DNA from: Spirochaetaceae bacterium
GTDB lineage: Bacteria; Spirochaetota; Spirochaetia; DSM-27196; SLST01
Length of the DNA stretch: 33,116 nucleotides
Assembly: GCA_007118855.1 (NCBI GenBank)
Contig: SKQU01000358.1
Span: forward strand, 1 to 33,116
Direction: 5' to 3'
In this document: positions 1 through 8,298 of the stretch, one piece after another
Layout of the letters: each line of letters opens with the position of its first letter
How positions within the stretch are numbered: position 1 is the stretch's first letter
Notes under the pieces: model-generated
Databases searched by the model: none
The model's input: only the letters and a program-made list of their open reading frames with translations
Told to the model about the DNA's origin: nothing
Position numbers and translations under genes: made by a program

Positions 1-1866
1 CAGGACAGCGCACTCGAGCAGTACGGTGTCTGGGTGAAGGCCGGTCCGGAGGACGTGGATGAAAACGAGGCCGAGGATGGGGCTTTTGCCCTGACCGATC
101 TTGGTGACGAATCGCTCGAAGAGGGCGAGGGAGATCTGCTCGGCTTTGATCAGGACCTCGGTACCGACGAGCTCGACCTCGAAGACCTGGCTGCCGACGA
201 GTCCACTGAAGAGGAGCCTGTCGCGTCGGACACCGCCGACGCCTTCAGCGAGCCGGATCCCGACGAAGAAGAGGATCTTCTCACGCTCGATGACGAGGAT
301 TTCGGGCTCCACCTCGAGAGCGCGGAAGAGCCCGGAGAACCGGAGCATGCCGCCGTGACCGCCGCGGACGAACCTTCAGAGCTCGAAGAGCTCGACCTTG
401 ACGACCTTTCCGACGAGCACGGGTTGATCGAACCGGAGCCGGAACCGGCGGCGGTGAGCGACGAGCGACCATCCGGGGCCGGAGCCATCGACATCGACGA
501 CGAGCTCCCGGGAGACCTCGACGACCTGACCCTTGATCTGGAGACGCTCGACGTGGACTCCTTTGAGGAGTCCGCGGAGCCGGAGGACCAGGCAGGAGAG
601 ACCGACGAGCTCGATGTGCTCGAGCCCGAGGAGGAGACCGACGAGCTCGATCTGGACGCCCTTCAGCTCGACGACACCGAGACCGCCGAGATCGACCTCT
701 CGGCCCTTCCCGGTGACACCGACAGCCTCGACGAACCGCCGCAGGACCTCTCCCGGCCGCCGGAGGACGATCTGCCCGAGCTGGAGATCGATGACGGCAT
801 CAGCGACGACCTTGGATTCGACGAGATGTTCAATGATGTGGCGGCCGTCGAGGACGAGATGGTCGAAAGCGGCTCGCCGCGGCACGAGGGCGCGGGCGGG
901 GATCGGTCGGCTGCTCTGCTCGAGAGCATTGAGCATGAGCTCTCGTCCATCCGCACCGAGCTCGCGAACCTGAAGCAGGAACTCAGCAGGCTGCGCTCTG
1001 CTCCGGCTGCAACTGCCGAGCCGCGCGAGGGACCCGCTGCCGACGACCAGGACGCAGGCGGGTTCTTCGAGGACGAGGGCGATGACGACGAGACGATCGC
1101 GCTGACCGGAGCCGAGCTCGACAATATCATGAACACCGCCGAGTTCACCGAGCAGCCGGGGCGCCCGACCGACTTCGACGACATGGTCTCCTCCCCCGAT
1201 CAACTGGATGAGCAGCCGGAACCGGCCGGTCCTGCCGTCGACGACTTTCTCGGCTCACTGGATCTCCCGGGACCCGAAGGAGAGGCCGATACCGACTCTC
1301 CGGTTCAGGAGATCACCCTCGAGGAGAGTCCGCGGCAGACCGATACCATCGACCTGGACATCGACCTCGACGTTCCGGAGGAGCCCGCGACCGCGGTGGA
1401 GCCTGGGGCCGACGACGAACCGGCGGCCTTTGAGGGGTCGGAGGACGAGGTAGAGGCGCTCGCGAGCATGGATATTGATGCGGAGCTCGCGGATATCGAG
1501 GAGCTCGATGACACGAGCGCTCCGCCGTCGCCGCCTGCCGAGGTCGAAGCCGAGGAGGACTCGGCTCCCCTCGACGCAGAGTTTCTCGACGCTGAGTACC
1601 TCGGCGTTGAGACCGCCGAGGAGCCATTCCTCGAAGAGGTCCAGGATGAGCCGTTCGCGGATGTCTCGGAGGCGACAGCCGCCGGGACGCTTTCCGATGA
1701 GGAAACCCCTATACCCGAAAACCTGAAAGGCGAGCTGCGCAGCGTGCTGAACTACATGGACAAGCTGCTCGAGTCCTTGCCCGAAGAGAAGATCCAGGAG
1801 TTTGCGGCAAGCGAACACTTCAAAGTCTACCGTCGGCTCTTCGAAGAGCTGGGATTGGAGCAATAG
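1..1866 (+). CDS. Acidic low-complexity spirochaete protein (5' partial)
   Basis: The frame is open from base 1 (reading QDSALEQYGVWVKAGPEDV) to a TAG at 1864-1866, so the true start probably lies upstream; the GTG at 34 is only the first start-like codon inside the window. The protein is extremely rich in Asp and Glu, with many loose repeats of the form ELDLDDL or DIDDEL. A short predicted coiled coil lies at about nt 900-1010 (ESIEHELSSIRTELANLKQE). A motif reading ALTGAELDNIMNTAEFTE at about nt 1099-1152 and the last 50 or so residues (nt 1710-1863, IPENLKGELRSVLNYMDKLL) look folded and conserved. I recall similar architecture in other spirochaete proteins, but no function is known to me. 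It leads an operon with a GAF-like gene and two DUF115 genes, separated from the next start by 3 bases. Confidence 0.8.
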   Translation, partial: QDSALEQYGVWVKAGPEDVDENEAEDGAFALTDLGDESLEEGEGDLLGFDQDLGTDELDLEDLAADESTEEEPVASDTADAFSEPDPDEEEDLLTLDDEDFGLHLESAEEPGEPEHAAVTAADEPSELEELDLDDLSDEHGLIEPEPEPAAVSDERPSGAGAIDIDDELPGDLDDLTLDLETLDVDSFEESAEPEDQAGETDELDVLEPEEETDELDLDALQLDDTETAEIDLSALPGDTDSLDEPPQDLSRPPEDDLPELEIDDGISDDLGFDEMFNDVAAVEDEMVESGSPRHEGAGGDRSAALLESIEHELSSIRTELANLKQELSRLRSAPAATAEPREGPAADDQDAGGFFEDEGDDDETIALTGAELDNIMNTAEFTEQPGRPTDFDDMVSSPDQLDEQPEPAGPAVDDFLGSLDLPGPEGEADTDSPVQEITLEESPRQTDTIDLDIDLDVPEEPATAVEPGADDEPAAFEGSEDEVEALASMDIDAELADIEELDDTSAPPSPPAEVEAEEDSAPLDAEFLDAEYLGVETAEEPFLEEVQDEPFADVSEATAAGTLSDEETPIPENLKGELRSVLNYMDKLLESLPEEKIQEFAASEHFKVYRRLFEELGLEQ

Positions 1867-1869
1867 CGC

Positions 1870-2993
1870 ATGGGGCTCATGACCAGGGCGCTCGCGAGCG
1901 CCCAGACCTCGGATACCGGCGGGCTCCTCCGTCGCGCCAGCGAGATGCGGACAAGGGCCTGCGAGGCGCCGACGGTTGAGCGCCGGCGCCGGCCCGGCGG
2001 ACAGCCACGACCGGCGGATCCGGCTCCCCGCGCAACGGCTCAAAAAAAAAAGCCTGTGACCCCGCCCCGGACGACGATGGTCTACGCGCTCCCGCGGCAA
2101 TAAGGCGAATCCTTCACGACCTCCCCGACCTCCCTGGGAGCTTCGAGCTGCCCGCGCACATCTTCCGACTGCTGACGGCCAATCTTGAGCTCGAACGCGC
2201 CGCGATCCTGCTGCCTGACCTCGACCTCGACGTCTTCGTGCCGTGGGCGGGGTGCGGCCTTGACTCGACCTCCATGCACCGCCTGCGTCTTCCGGGTGGC
2301 GACCTGAGGGATGCCCTTGGCAACCACGAGGCCGGTGTCCTCTGGACCGGCGAATCGTGCGGCGAGTTCGCACCGTACCTCTCGCAGCGTGAGGCGTCGA
2401 TGCTCGAGCATCTGCTCTTCTTTCCGTTCACCTTTCGTGACGACCTCCAGGCGGTGCTCGTGGTGACCGAGAGTCCCTACTTCGACGGCCGCAGCGAATA
2501 CCTGCGGATCATCCTTGCGGCGGTCGCAGAGCCTGCGGCAGCGGCAATGAACCGGCACCGGGACCTCTTCGCTCAGACTGTCAGGCAGGCAATCGTGTTC
2601 AAGTCGACCGACGTCGATGCGCTTGCCCGGCGCATGGCCGCACGTGTGCCGGGAGGGGTGCGAGTCGTCCTGCTCGAGCTCTCCGACGTCATCTCTCAGA
2701 TCGCCACGTCGAACGACCTGCTCGATCCCTTTCGTGTACGCCAGGACGTACTGAGGCGGATCGCGTCCCTCTTTGCGTCGACCGCCAGTGTCTGCGACGC
2801 CGACGGGCAACGGGCGTTGCTCCTGCTGCACGGCACCGCCGAGGAGGATCCCGACCTCCTTGTCCAGCATGTCGCAGCCGATCTGGCCCGTTTCATGCCC
2901 GAGCTCGCCGGGGTTCCGGTGCTGCGCTTCACCACCGCCCACTGCCCCGATGATTCGAGCGATCTGAGCGCGCTGATCGACTCCCTCCTGTGA
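1870..2993 (+). CDS. GAF-like / degenerate GGDEF protein, interrupted by a frameshift at an A10 tract
   Basis: Starting at ATG 1870, frame 1 codes for 77 residues (MGLMTRALASAQ...) and stops at TAA 2101-2103. The -1 frame is open from 1980 to TGA 2991-2993 and clearly codes for protein from about 2079 onward (GLRAPAAIRRILHDLPDLPG, then HIFRLL), but has no ATG, GTG or TTG before GTG 2238, which would remove part of the first domain. A run of ten A's at 2042-2051 is the natural junction; one extra A joins both parts into a 374-residue protein. That protein would have a basic, Pro-rich N-terminal linker, a GAF-like domain (nt about 2100-2560) and a C-terminal alpha/beta domain resembling a GGDEF fold without the GGDEF motif. 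The next gene overlaps by 4 bases (GTGA). It could be programmed slippage, phase variation, a real disruption or an assembly error. Domain names are inferred from fold-like patterns only. Confidence 0.7.
2042..2051 (+). other. A10 homopolymer, candidate slippery site
   Basis: Ten consecutive A's preceded by C and followed by GCC, in otherwise very GC-rich DNA. In the upstream frame the codons are CAA AAA AAA AAG; in the downstream frame they are AAA AAA AAA GCC. A -1 ribosomal slip on A-AAA-AAG or A-AAA-AAA, or insertion of one A by RNA polymerase, would join the N-terminal and C-terminal parts of the gene at 1870-2993. Runs of nine or more A's are known substrates for transcriptional slippage, as in Thermus dnaX. 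I see no obvious stimulatory Shine-Dalgarno-like element just upstream. Confidence 0.6.
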
Positions 2994-4546
2994 CCGGTCT
3001 GCGCATCACCACCGCGCGAAACGGCGAGCCCACCGCAATCCTCGGGACCCGGCACCTGCATTCACGGGTTTCGCCGCGCGAAGAGGCTGCGAGATTCGTC
3101 ATCAGGCAGATCGACCGATCCTGCCGCCTCGTGCTCGTCATAGGTCCGGGACTCGGGCACTCGTTCGCCGCTCTTCGGGAGCTCCTCCCTGAAGCCCGGC
3201 TGTTCGGCCTCTCGCTCTCGAGCGAGCTCGCTCAAGCGCAGCACTGGCGTCCGGATCGCGGCTGGGACCCCGGCAGCGACGAGCCGCTTCGCGTCTTCCT
3301 GACTCGCGAGCTGTCCGACCTCGATTCGTCTTCGGTCCTCGTCCTCGAGTGGCCTCCGGTTGTCGCCGCCTTCCCGAAGGTCGCCGAGTCGGTGCGTGCC
3401 GAAGTATCGGCCCATCTGCGGCGGGGTCACGCCAGTCTCGTGACCCGCGGCGCGAGCGGCCGCCGCTGGCTGCGGAACCAGATCTTCAACTTCCGGCACG
3501 GGGCACCGGCGGCGTTCCGCAGATCCGGCAGCGGTATCAGCGCCGCCGTCCTCATCGGGTCCGGACCCTCTGCCGAGCGGATCATCCCCGGGCTGGGTGT
3601 CTTGCGCGACCGTCTCGAGTTCTGGGTCACGGGCTCCGCGCTCGATGCCGTCGTACGTCTCGGACTCAGACCGGACGTGGTTGTCGTCACCGATGCCGCG
3701 GTCTACGCCGGAGAGCACCTCCGACCGGCAATCAGCGGCCTCCTGCGCGATGCGCCGGTCGCCGCCCCGCTCTCGGCCACCCGGGCAGTCGCGGGCTGCG
3801 AGCGGCTTGTCGTCCTCAGCGAAGGCGATGTCGTCGAGGAAGAGCTGTTCACCCGGGCAGGCCTCTCGGCTCCTCTGATTCCTCCGCACGGAACGGTGAG
3901 CGCTACCGCCGCGGCGCTGATCCGGACCACCGGCGACCTCCCCATCGTCTGTGTCGGTGTCGACTTCGCGTGGCGCTCGGGTCGGTCACACGCCCGCCCC
4001 CATCTCTCTGAGATCTACCGCAGAACGACGGCACACCGGTGCTCACCCGAGGAGACGCAGGTCTACGCGCTGGCCCGCGGCCAGGAGCCACTCTGCGGCG
4101 AGTGGACTTCGAGCCCTTCGCTGCTCGCCTACTCCGAGTGGTTTCACAGCGTCGGCCGTCTACGTTTCGCCCCGATCCATTCGCTTTCAACCTCGCCTGC
4201 AGCCGCCTCGCTCCCTGCGATCGGCCTCGACCATCTCGCGTCGCTCGAACCGCGGTACCAACGGATCAGCTGCGCCCCCTCGCCCCTCCTCCCTGAGGCG
4301 GAACGAACACGCATCGCGCGACAGACGCTCTGCTCGCTCATCCGGACCAGTCGCACGGCGAGACCGCCCGACCGTCCGCGTGACCTTGAGACGGCCTGCC
4401 CCTCTTTCGCCTCGCTCGCCGTGAAGCTCGCGCTGCCGCAGCTCCTGCGATGGTACCGTGACGATCACGATCAGCGCGACCGGTGGGCCGGGATTCAGGC
4501 GATCGTTGAGCAGGAGCTTACGGACCTCCTGAGGGAGACCGGATGA
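2990..4546 (+). CDS. DUF115 / MptE-like (Maf-type motility accessory) protein, copy 1
   Basis: 518 residues from a GTG that overlaps the previous stop (GTGA). An N-terminal Rossmann-like stretch at about residues 43-70 has a glycine-rich turn (VLVIGPGLGHS). The DUF115 core spans about residues 185-330 and includes AVLIGSGPSAERIIPGL, a LRPDVVVVTDAAVY segment and VCVGVDFAW. DUF115 is found in archaeal MptE (6-hydroxymethylpterin diphosphokinase) and in Maf proteins, which are needed for flagellin glycosylation in Campylobacter, Helicobacter and Aeromonas. In a spirochaete the Maf-like role is the better guess, acting in the cytoplasm on flagellin, but that is inference. The next gene is a divergent paralogue and overlaps by 4 bases (ATGA), so the two products may work as a pair. 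Confidence 0.82.
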   Translation: MTGLRITTARNGEPTAILGTRHLHSRVSPREEAARFVIRQIDRSCRLVLVIGPGLGHSFAALRELLPEARLFGLSLSSELAQAQHWRPDRGWDPGSDEPLRVFLTRELSDLDSSSVLVLEWPPVVAAFPKVAESVRAEVSAHLRRGHASLVTRGASGRRWLRNQIFNFRHGAPAAFRRSGSGISAAVLIGSGPSAERIIPGLGVLRDRLEFWVTGSALDAVVRLGLRPDVVVVTDAAVYAGEHLRPAISGLLRDAPVAAPLSATRAVAGCERLVVLSEGDVVEEELFTRAGLSAPLIPPHGTVSATAAALIRTTGDLPIVCVGVDFAWRSGRSHARPHLSEIYRRTTAHRCSPEETQVYALARGQEPLCGEWTSSPSLLAYSEWFHSVGRLRFAPIHSLSTSPAAASLPAIGLDHLASLEPRYQRISCAPSPLLPEAERTRIARQTLCSLIRTSRTARPPDRPRDLETACPSFASLAVKLALPQLLRWYRDDHDQRDRWAGIQAIVEQELTDLLRETG

Positions 4547-6159
4547 CGCTGCTCGACCGGCAGCTCGCCCTGCTTCCGCCGGACATTGCACGGGAAATAT
4601 TGAGCGCCCCTGCGCGGCCCGACGAGATCTTCGAGACCTCCGGCGATCAGGTGCCGGTGAACGGCATCCTCCGTGACGGCCGAGCCTTCCTGTTCCATTC
4701 ACGATACGCGGCTGTCCGCGAGGCCAGGCGAATAGCCGGCGTCGCGGCAGCAGCCGGATGCGTCGTGGCGCTCGGCGTGGGCATGGGACACCATCTGCGC
4801 GCACTCGCCGAGCGTGCCGAGCGAATCGTGGCCGTCGAGCCCGACGCGGCGCTCCTGCGTTCGGCCCTCTCGCGCGTCGACTTGACCGATCTGCTCGGCT
4901 CCAGACGCCTGACCCTGATCACCGACTGCCGCGAGGAAGTCCTCCTCGAGCTGATAGCTGCGCGCTACGTTCCCGGGGTGCACGGCGCGCTGCGCATGGC
5001 GGAGCTCCCGGGAAGAGTAGGCGCCGAGCCGCAGCGGATGAACGAGATCCGCGACGCTCTCAGCCGGGCAGTCCAGTCGTTGTCCGGCGATCTGGCGATC
5101 CAGGCCCGATTCGGGCTGGCATGGACGCGAAACGCGGTTTTCAACCTCCTGCGGGCGAGACCCGGCCCGCTCCCGGACTTCGGCGGGCAGACGGTCGTGG
5201 TCGCCGCCGCCGGTCCTTCGCTGGCCGACGCAGTCGGGACCCTCGCCGAAGCCCGGCATCCGATCATCGCGGTCGACACGGCCCTTCCCGTCCTGCAGTC
5301 GCACGGCGTGAGCCCTCACCTGGTTGTATCCGTCGACTGTCAGCTTGCCTCGTACCACCATTACCTCTGCGCCGGCTTCCCGCGCATACCGGTCGCCGCC
5401 GACCTCTCGGTGGCCCCGTCGGTCTTCTCGCGGCTCGTGCAGACGATTCCCGTTCTCAGCGATCATCCGCTGCATCGCCTGTTTCGCCATCTGGGGCTGC
5501 GCGCGCCCCATGCGGACGCGCGGGGGGGGAATGTCGCTCAGGCCGCAGTCGATCTCGCCGTGCGATGCGGCGCGCGCGAGGTCCGGCTCGTCGGGGCAGA
5601 CTTCTCGTATCCGGACGGTCAGACCTATCCGCGCGGCAGCTACGTTCACCACCTGTTTGCCGGGCGTTGCGGCAGGCTCACCCCGGCGGAGAGCATGCAC
5701 TACGGTTTCCTCGCACGGCGGCCCGGGCTACGGCCCGACCCCGACCGGCCGTCGCGGCTCCTGCAGCCCCTGCTCTGCAGCTATGCCCGCAACATGGAAC
5801 GGTTCGCAGGAACGCTCCCGGTGCCGGTCACTCAGGAGCCGGGTCGGGGCATCCGCCTCGACCTGCCCCCGCCGCGAGGAAGCGCGAGCGCTCATCGCTC
5901 ACCCGATGAGTTGCGTCCCACCGCGGTCTCGCCGCGGGACCTACTCGGCAGCGCTGAGGAGCTCTTCAGCACGATAGCCGACAGCGCGAGCCTTCTACGC
6001 GGCATTGATGCGCAAGCGCAGGCGGTGGCGCTCGCCGCGCGCGCGCTCCTGCCTCCGCTCACCTGTCTGCGGTCTCGCGACCCGGAGGCGGATGCGGATC
6101 TCCTGGTCGCTCGCGCATCGCAATGGACGCGCTCGACCATCCGCGCGGCGCTCTCATGA
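4543..6159 (+). CDS. DUF115 / MptE-like (Maf-type motility accessory) protein, copy 2
   Basis: 538 residues, starting at an ATG that overlaps the stop of copy 1. An N-terminal methyltransferase-like Rossmann stretch (about residues 70-105, VALGVGMGHHLRAL followed by IVAVEPD) precedes the DUF115 core at about residues 217-350, with VVVAAAGPSLADAV, SPHLVVSVDCQLASYHHY and VRLVGADFSYPDGQTY. It has the same domain order as its upstream neighbour but low identity by eye, so this is an old duplication rather than a recent tandem copy. It is the last gene of the first operon and runs convergently toward the MEMO gene with a 13-base gap that holds no evident terminator. The function is probably nucleotide-sugar or flagellin modification, by analogy with Maf proteins. 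Confidence 0.82.
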   Translation: MTLLDRQLALLPPDIAREILSAPARPDEIFETSGDQVPVNGILRDGRAFLFHSRYAAVREARRIAGVAAAAGCVVALGVGMGHHLRALAERAERIVAVEPDAALLRSALSRVDLTDLLGSRRLTLITDCREEVLLELIAARYVPGVHGALRMAELPGRVGAEPQRMNEIRDALSRAVQSLSGDLAIQARFGLAWTRNAVFNLLRARPGPLPDFGGQTVVVAAAGPSLADAVGTLAEARHPIIAVDTALPVLQSHGVSPHLVVSVDCQLASYHHYLCAGFPRIPVAADLSVAPSVFSRLVQTIPVLSDHPLHRLFRHLGLRAPHADARGGNVAQAAVDLAVRCGAREVRLVGADFSYPDGQTYPRGSYVHHLFAGRCGRLTPAESMHYGFLARRPGLRPDPDRPSRLLQPLLCSYARNMERFAGTLPVPVTQEPGRGIRLDLPPPRGSASAHRSPDELRPTAVSPRDLLGSAEELFSTIADSASLLRGIDAQAQAVALAARALLPPLTCLRSRDPEADADLLVARASQWTRSTIRAALS

Positions 6160-6172
6160 GAGGACCCGCGCC

Positions 6173-7003
6173 TCAGCAGCGGTAGCCGATCGCCACGTAC
6201 CCCACGAACGACTCGTCCGGCCGTACGTCGAGGCTCTGGGCGTACTCGATGAGATCGCCTCTCTCCGCGCCGCACTGCGAGGCGAACCCGATCGCTGCGG
6301 CTGCGGCCCCGCTGCTGCATGCCGCGTGTCGCTCGAGGGCCAGGCGCAGAACCTGTTCGGCGTCGAGCCGGACCATCGCCTGAACGACCGGACCGTCGTT
6401 CTCTACGCGAACCCACCGGCTCGCGTCACTCCCGACGCCGCGGTGCGTGAACCCGTACGCCGGACCGTAGTGGGTGAGGTCGGTTGAGCCGACGAGGCAG
6501 ACCGTGCGCCCCTGCGCTGCCGCGTACTCGGCAACAGCGCGCCCGAGCATTTCGGCGGACGGAGCCGGGGGACAGCGCAGCGCGACCACCCGCGCGCGGG
6601 GCCGCAGGTAGTGGATGAGCGGGAGCTGCACCTCCACGGTATTGTCCGCGACACGATCCTCGCGAAGATCAAACCGGCTCTGCAGCGCCGAGATCAAGGA
6701 CGTGTCCGCCTCCAGGCGGCCGAACGGCGTCTCGAATCCGGACTCGGGCGCTGCGAGAACCGGGTCCGACGGTCGAAGATGTCCGCCAACGACCACGATC
6801 GTATCCGCGCCCTCCGGCAATGCACGCAGCGCCCGGTACGCAAGCCGCCCGGAAAAGGCCCAACCGGCATGCGGAACGACAACCGACGCGTACCGCCCGG
6901 CCGCCGCGGACAGGCCGGTCTCCCACTCTTCGCAGCGGAGGCGGACTCCTTCTGCAGTCGACGGATACCATCCGGAGGGAAGCGATCGACGGCGTACTGT
7001 CAT
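6173..7003 (-). CDS. amrB: MEMO family protein (AmmeMemoRadiSam system protein B)
   Basis: 276 residues from ATG 7003. Family signatures are VVPHAGWAFSG with the first conserved His, VVGGHLRPSD with the second, GSTDLTHYGP with the Asp and third His, and a Cys in the C-terminal AACSSGA segment. These match the metal-binding residues of human MEMO1 and related extradiol-dioxygenase-like folds. The biochemical role in bacteria is not established; the family normally co-occurs with AMMECR1 and a radical-SAM protein. AMMECR1 lies 13 kb away in this window (20184). A TTG at 7039 would add 12 residues, but ATG 7003 fits the family start better. It also coincides with the predicted transcription start of a TTGCGC-N18-TATGGT promoter, suggesting a leaderless mRNA. 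Confidence 0.88.
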   Translation of the reverse strand: MTVRRRSLPSGWYPSTAEGVRLRCEEWETGLSAAAGRYASVVVPHAGWAFSGRLAYRALRALPEGADTIVVVGGHLRPSDPVLAAPESGFETPFGRLEADTSLISALQSRFDLREDRVADNTVEVQLPLIHYLRPRARVVALRCPPAPSAEMLGRAVAEYAAAQGRTVCLVGSTDLTHYGPAYGFTHRGVGSDASRWVRVENDGPVVQAMVRLDAEQVLRLALERHAACSSGAAAAAIGFASQCGAERGDLIEYAQSLDVRPDESFVGYVAIGYRC

Positions 7004-7009
7004 ACCACT

Positions 7010-7039
7010 ACCATACAGAAGGACCGCCGCCCCGCGCAA
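7010..7039 (-). promoter_or_regulatory. Predicted sigma70-type promoter of the MEMO gene
   Basis: On the minus strand, TTGCGC (7039-7034), an 18-base spacer and TATGGT (7015-7010). Six bases separate the -10 box from ATG 7003, so the expected +1 is the A of the start codon. No Shine-Dalgarno sequence is present. It overlaps the divergent promoter region of the 7087 gene. Confidence 0.4.
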
Positions 7040-7051
7040 TCCGAAAACTGA

Positions 7052-7079
7052 TGCACACCGCCGGGAATTCTTCTATACT
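7052..7079 (+). promoter_or_regulatory. Predicted promoter of the degenerate GGDEF gene
   Basis: TATACT at 7074-7079 is a good -10 box; the best -35 candidate is the weaker TGCACA at 7052-7057 with a 16-base spacer. Seven bases separate the -10 box from ATG 7087, so the transcript would have a leader of about one base. No Shine-Dalgarno sequence is seen. Confidence 0.35.
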
Positions 7080-7086
7080 TCTACGC

Positions 7087-8298
7087 ATGTACCGGCGGTT
7101 CGGCCTCATCTACTCGATATTCAGTTTGCTCGTACTGGTCGGCCTGATCGTCCTGGTGCTCGCGAGGCTGAGCTCCACGCGGTCGGCCAATCTCGCCGAG
7201 ATGGAGGCCAGCTTCCGCAGGCTGCAGAACGACGTTGCGATCTCTGCCGCGGGAGACCATTCGCTGTCGCAGGTGCTGCGCGAATACACAAGAGTCGTCC
7301 CCTCGGTCCGCGCACTCGTCGCCTACGATCTCGAGCGCGGCTTACGCTACGTCTGGGCGGCAGACACGGCTCTGCTCGGCTTCACGCGGACCGAGCTCGA
7401 GTCGTTTCGCGGCTTCCCAACCTACCGGCTGAACGATATCAGCGAAGTCCGGCTGCGCGAGCAGCTCCCCTCCCCGCAGGACGGCCGCCTCTATCTGGAC
7501 GCGGTCTACCGCGTTTTGACCTTCTCCCAAGCCTATCCCGCGCTTCGCGACAGCCTGATCGCGCTGATTGGTTTCGCCTTCCTCACGGTTCTCGTCATTC
7601 TCGCGCTCGACCGGACGGGCCGGGCGGCTGCGGCCGCGGCCGACGTACCACCGGTCGCCGCCGAGCGTGGCGCAGAAGCCTCACCGGGCCGTGCCGCGAA
7701 GTCCGCGCAGGGCCGTGCGCGGACGGACGCACCGCCGGACGCACCGGAGCCCGACCACGAGGAGGACTTTGAGGAGGTCCCGGTTGAGGAGCTCGCCACC
7801 GACCCGGGCGAGCCGGGCACCCTGTTCAACCCGGTCACGGGTCTCTCCCATCGACTGCACCTCGACCGCAGACTCGGCCTCGAGCTCGAACGTTCAGCGT
7901 ACAACGACCAGGACCTCGCCTGCCTGCTCGTGCGATTCGCCGGTATCTCCGGAGGCGAAGCCTACGTGACTCGGGCGAAGCAGGTGCTCGCGACCTTCCA
8001 GTTCGAGGACCTGTGCTTCGAGTACGACGACTCGACCTTCTGCGTAATCCTCCCGAACGCCGAGTTGCCGCAGGCGCTGCGCCAGGCCCAGGCCTTTCGC
8101 GCCCAGCACCCCCAGAGCACAATAGGGCTGAGCTCCCGTAACGGTCGTCTCGTGGAGGCTCACCGCATCCTGATGGAGGCTGATCGCAGCCTGCGGCATG
8201 CGGAGAAGGAGCCCGGGCGCATCGTCGGGTTTCAGCCGGACCCCAGGAAGTACCGCCAGTACATCACGCAGCAGACCTCTCCCGGTCAGTCTCCCTGA
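7087..8298 (+). CDS. Membrane-anchored protein with degenerate GGDEF-like domain
   Basis: 403 residues from ATG 7087 (MYRRFGLIYSIF). One transmembrane helix lies at about residues 6-28, followed by a roughly 125-residue presumed periplasmic sensor segment, a second helix at about 156-175 (LIALIGFAFLTVLVILAL), an Ala/Pro/Glu-rich linker, and a C-terminal domain from about residue 240. That domain begins FNPVTGLSHRLHLDRRLGLE like a GGDEF domain, but the active-site loop reads EYDDSTFCVIL instead of GGDEF, so diguanylate cyclase activity is unlikely. It may act as a receptor or scaffold; the ligand is unknown. An upstream in-frame ATG at 7051 is possible but lacks support. Its 3' end overlaps the convergent DUF4340 gene by 13 bases. 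Confidence 0.78.
   Translation: MYRRFGLIYSIFSLLVLVGLIVLVLARLSSTRSANLAEMEASFRRLQNDVAISAAGDHSLSQVLREYTRVVPSVRALVAYDLERGLRYVWAADTALLGFTRTELESFRGFPTYRLNDISEVRLREQLPSPQDGRLYLDAVYRVLTFSQAYPALRDSLIALIGFAFLTVLVILALDRTGRAAAAAADVPPVAAERGAEASPGRAAKSAQGRARTDAPPDAPEPDHEEDFEEVPVEELATDPGEPGTLFNPVTGLSHRLHLDRRLGLELERSAYNDQDLACLLVRFAGISGGEAYVTRAKQVLATFQFEDLCFEYDDSTFCVILPNAELPQALRQAQAFRAQHPQSTIGLSSRNGRLVEAHRILMEADRSLRHAEKEPGRIVGFQPDPRKYRQYITQQTSPGQSP

Noticed and set aside
376-1203. 275-codon open frame on the - strand opposite the acidic protein
   Set aside because: A mirror of the repetitive GAG/GAC codons: the antisense reads as Val/Leu/Glu-rich repeats and has no domain.
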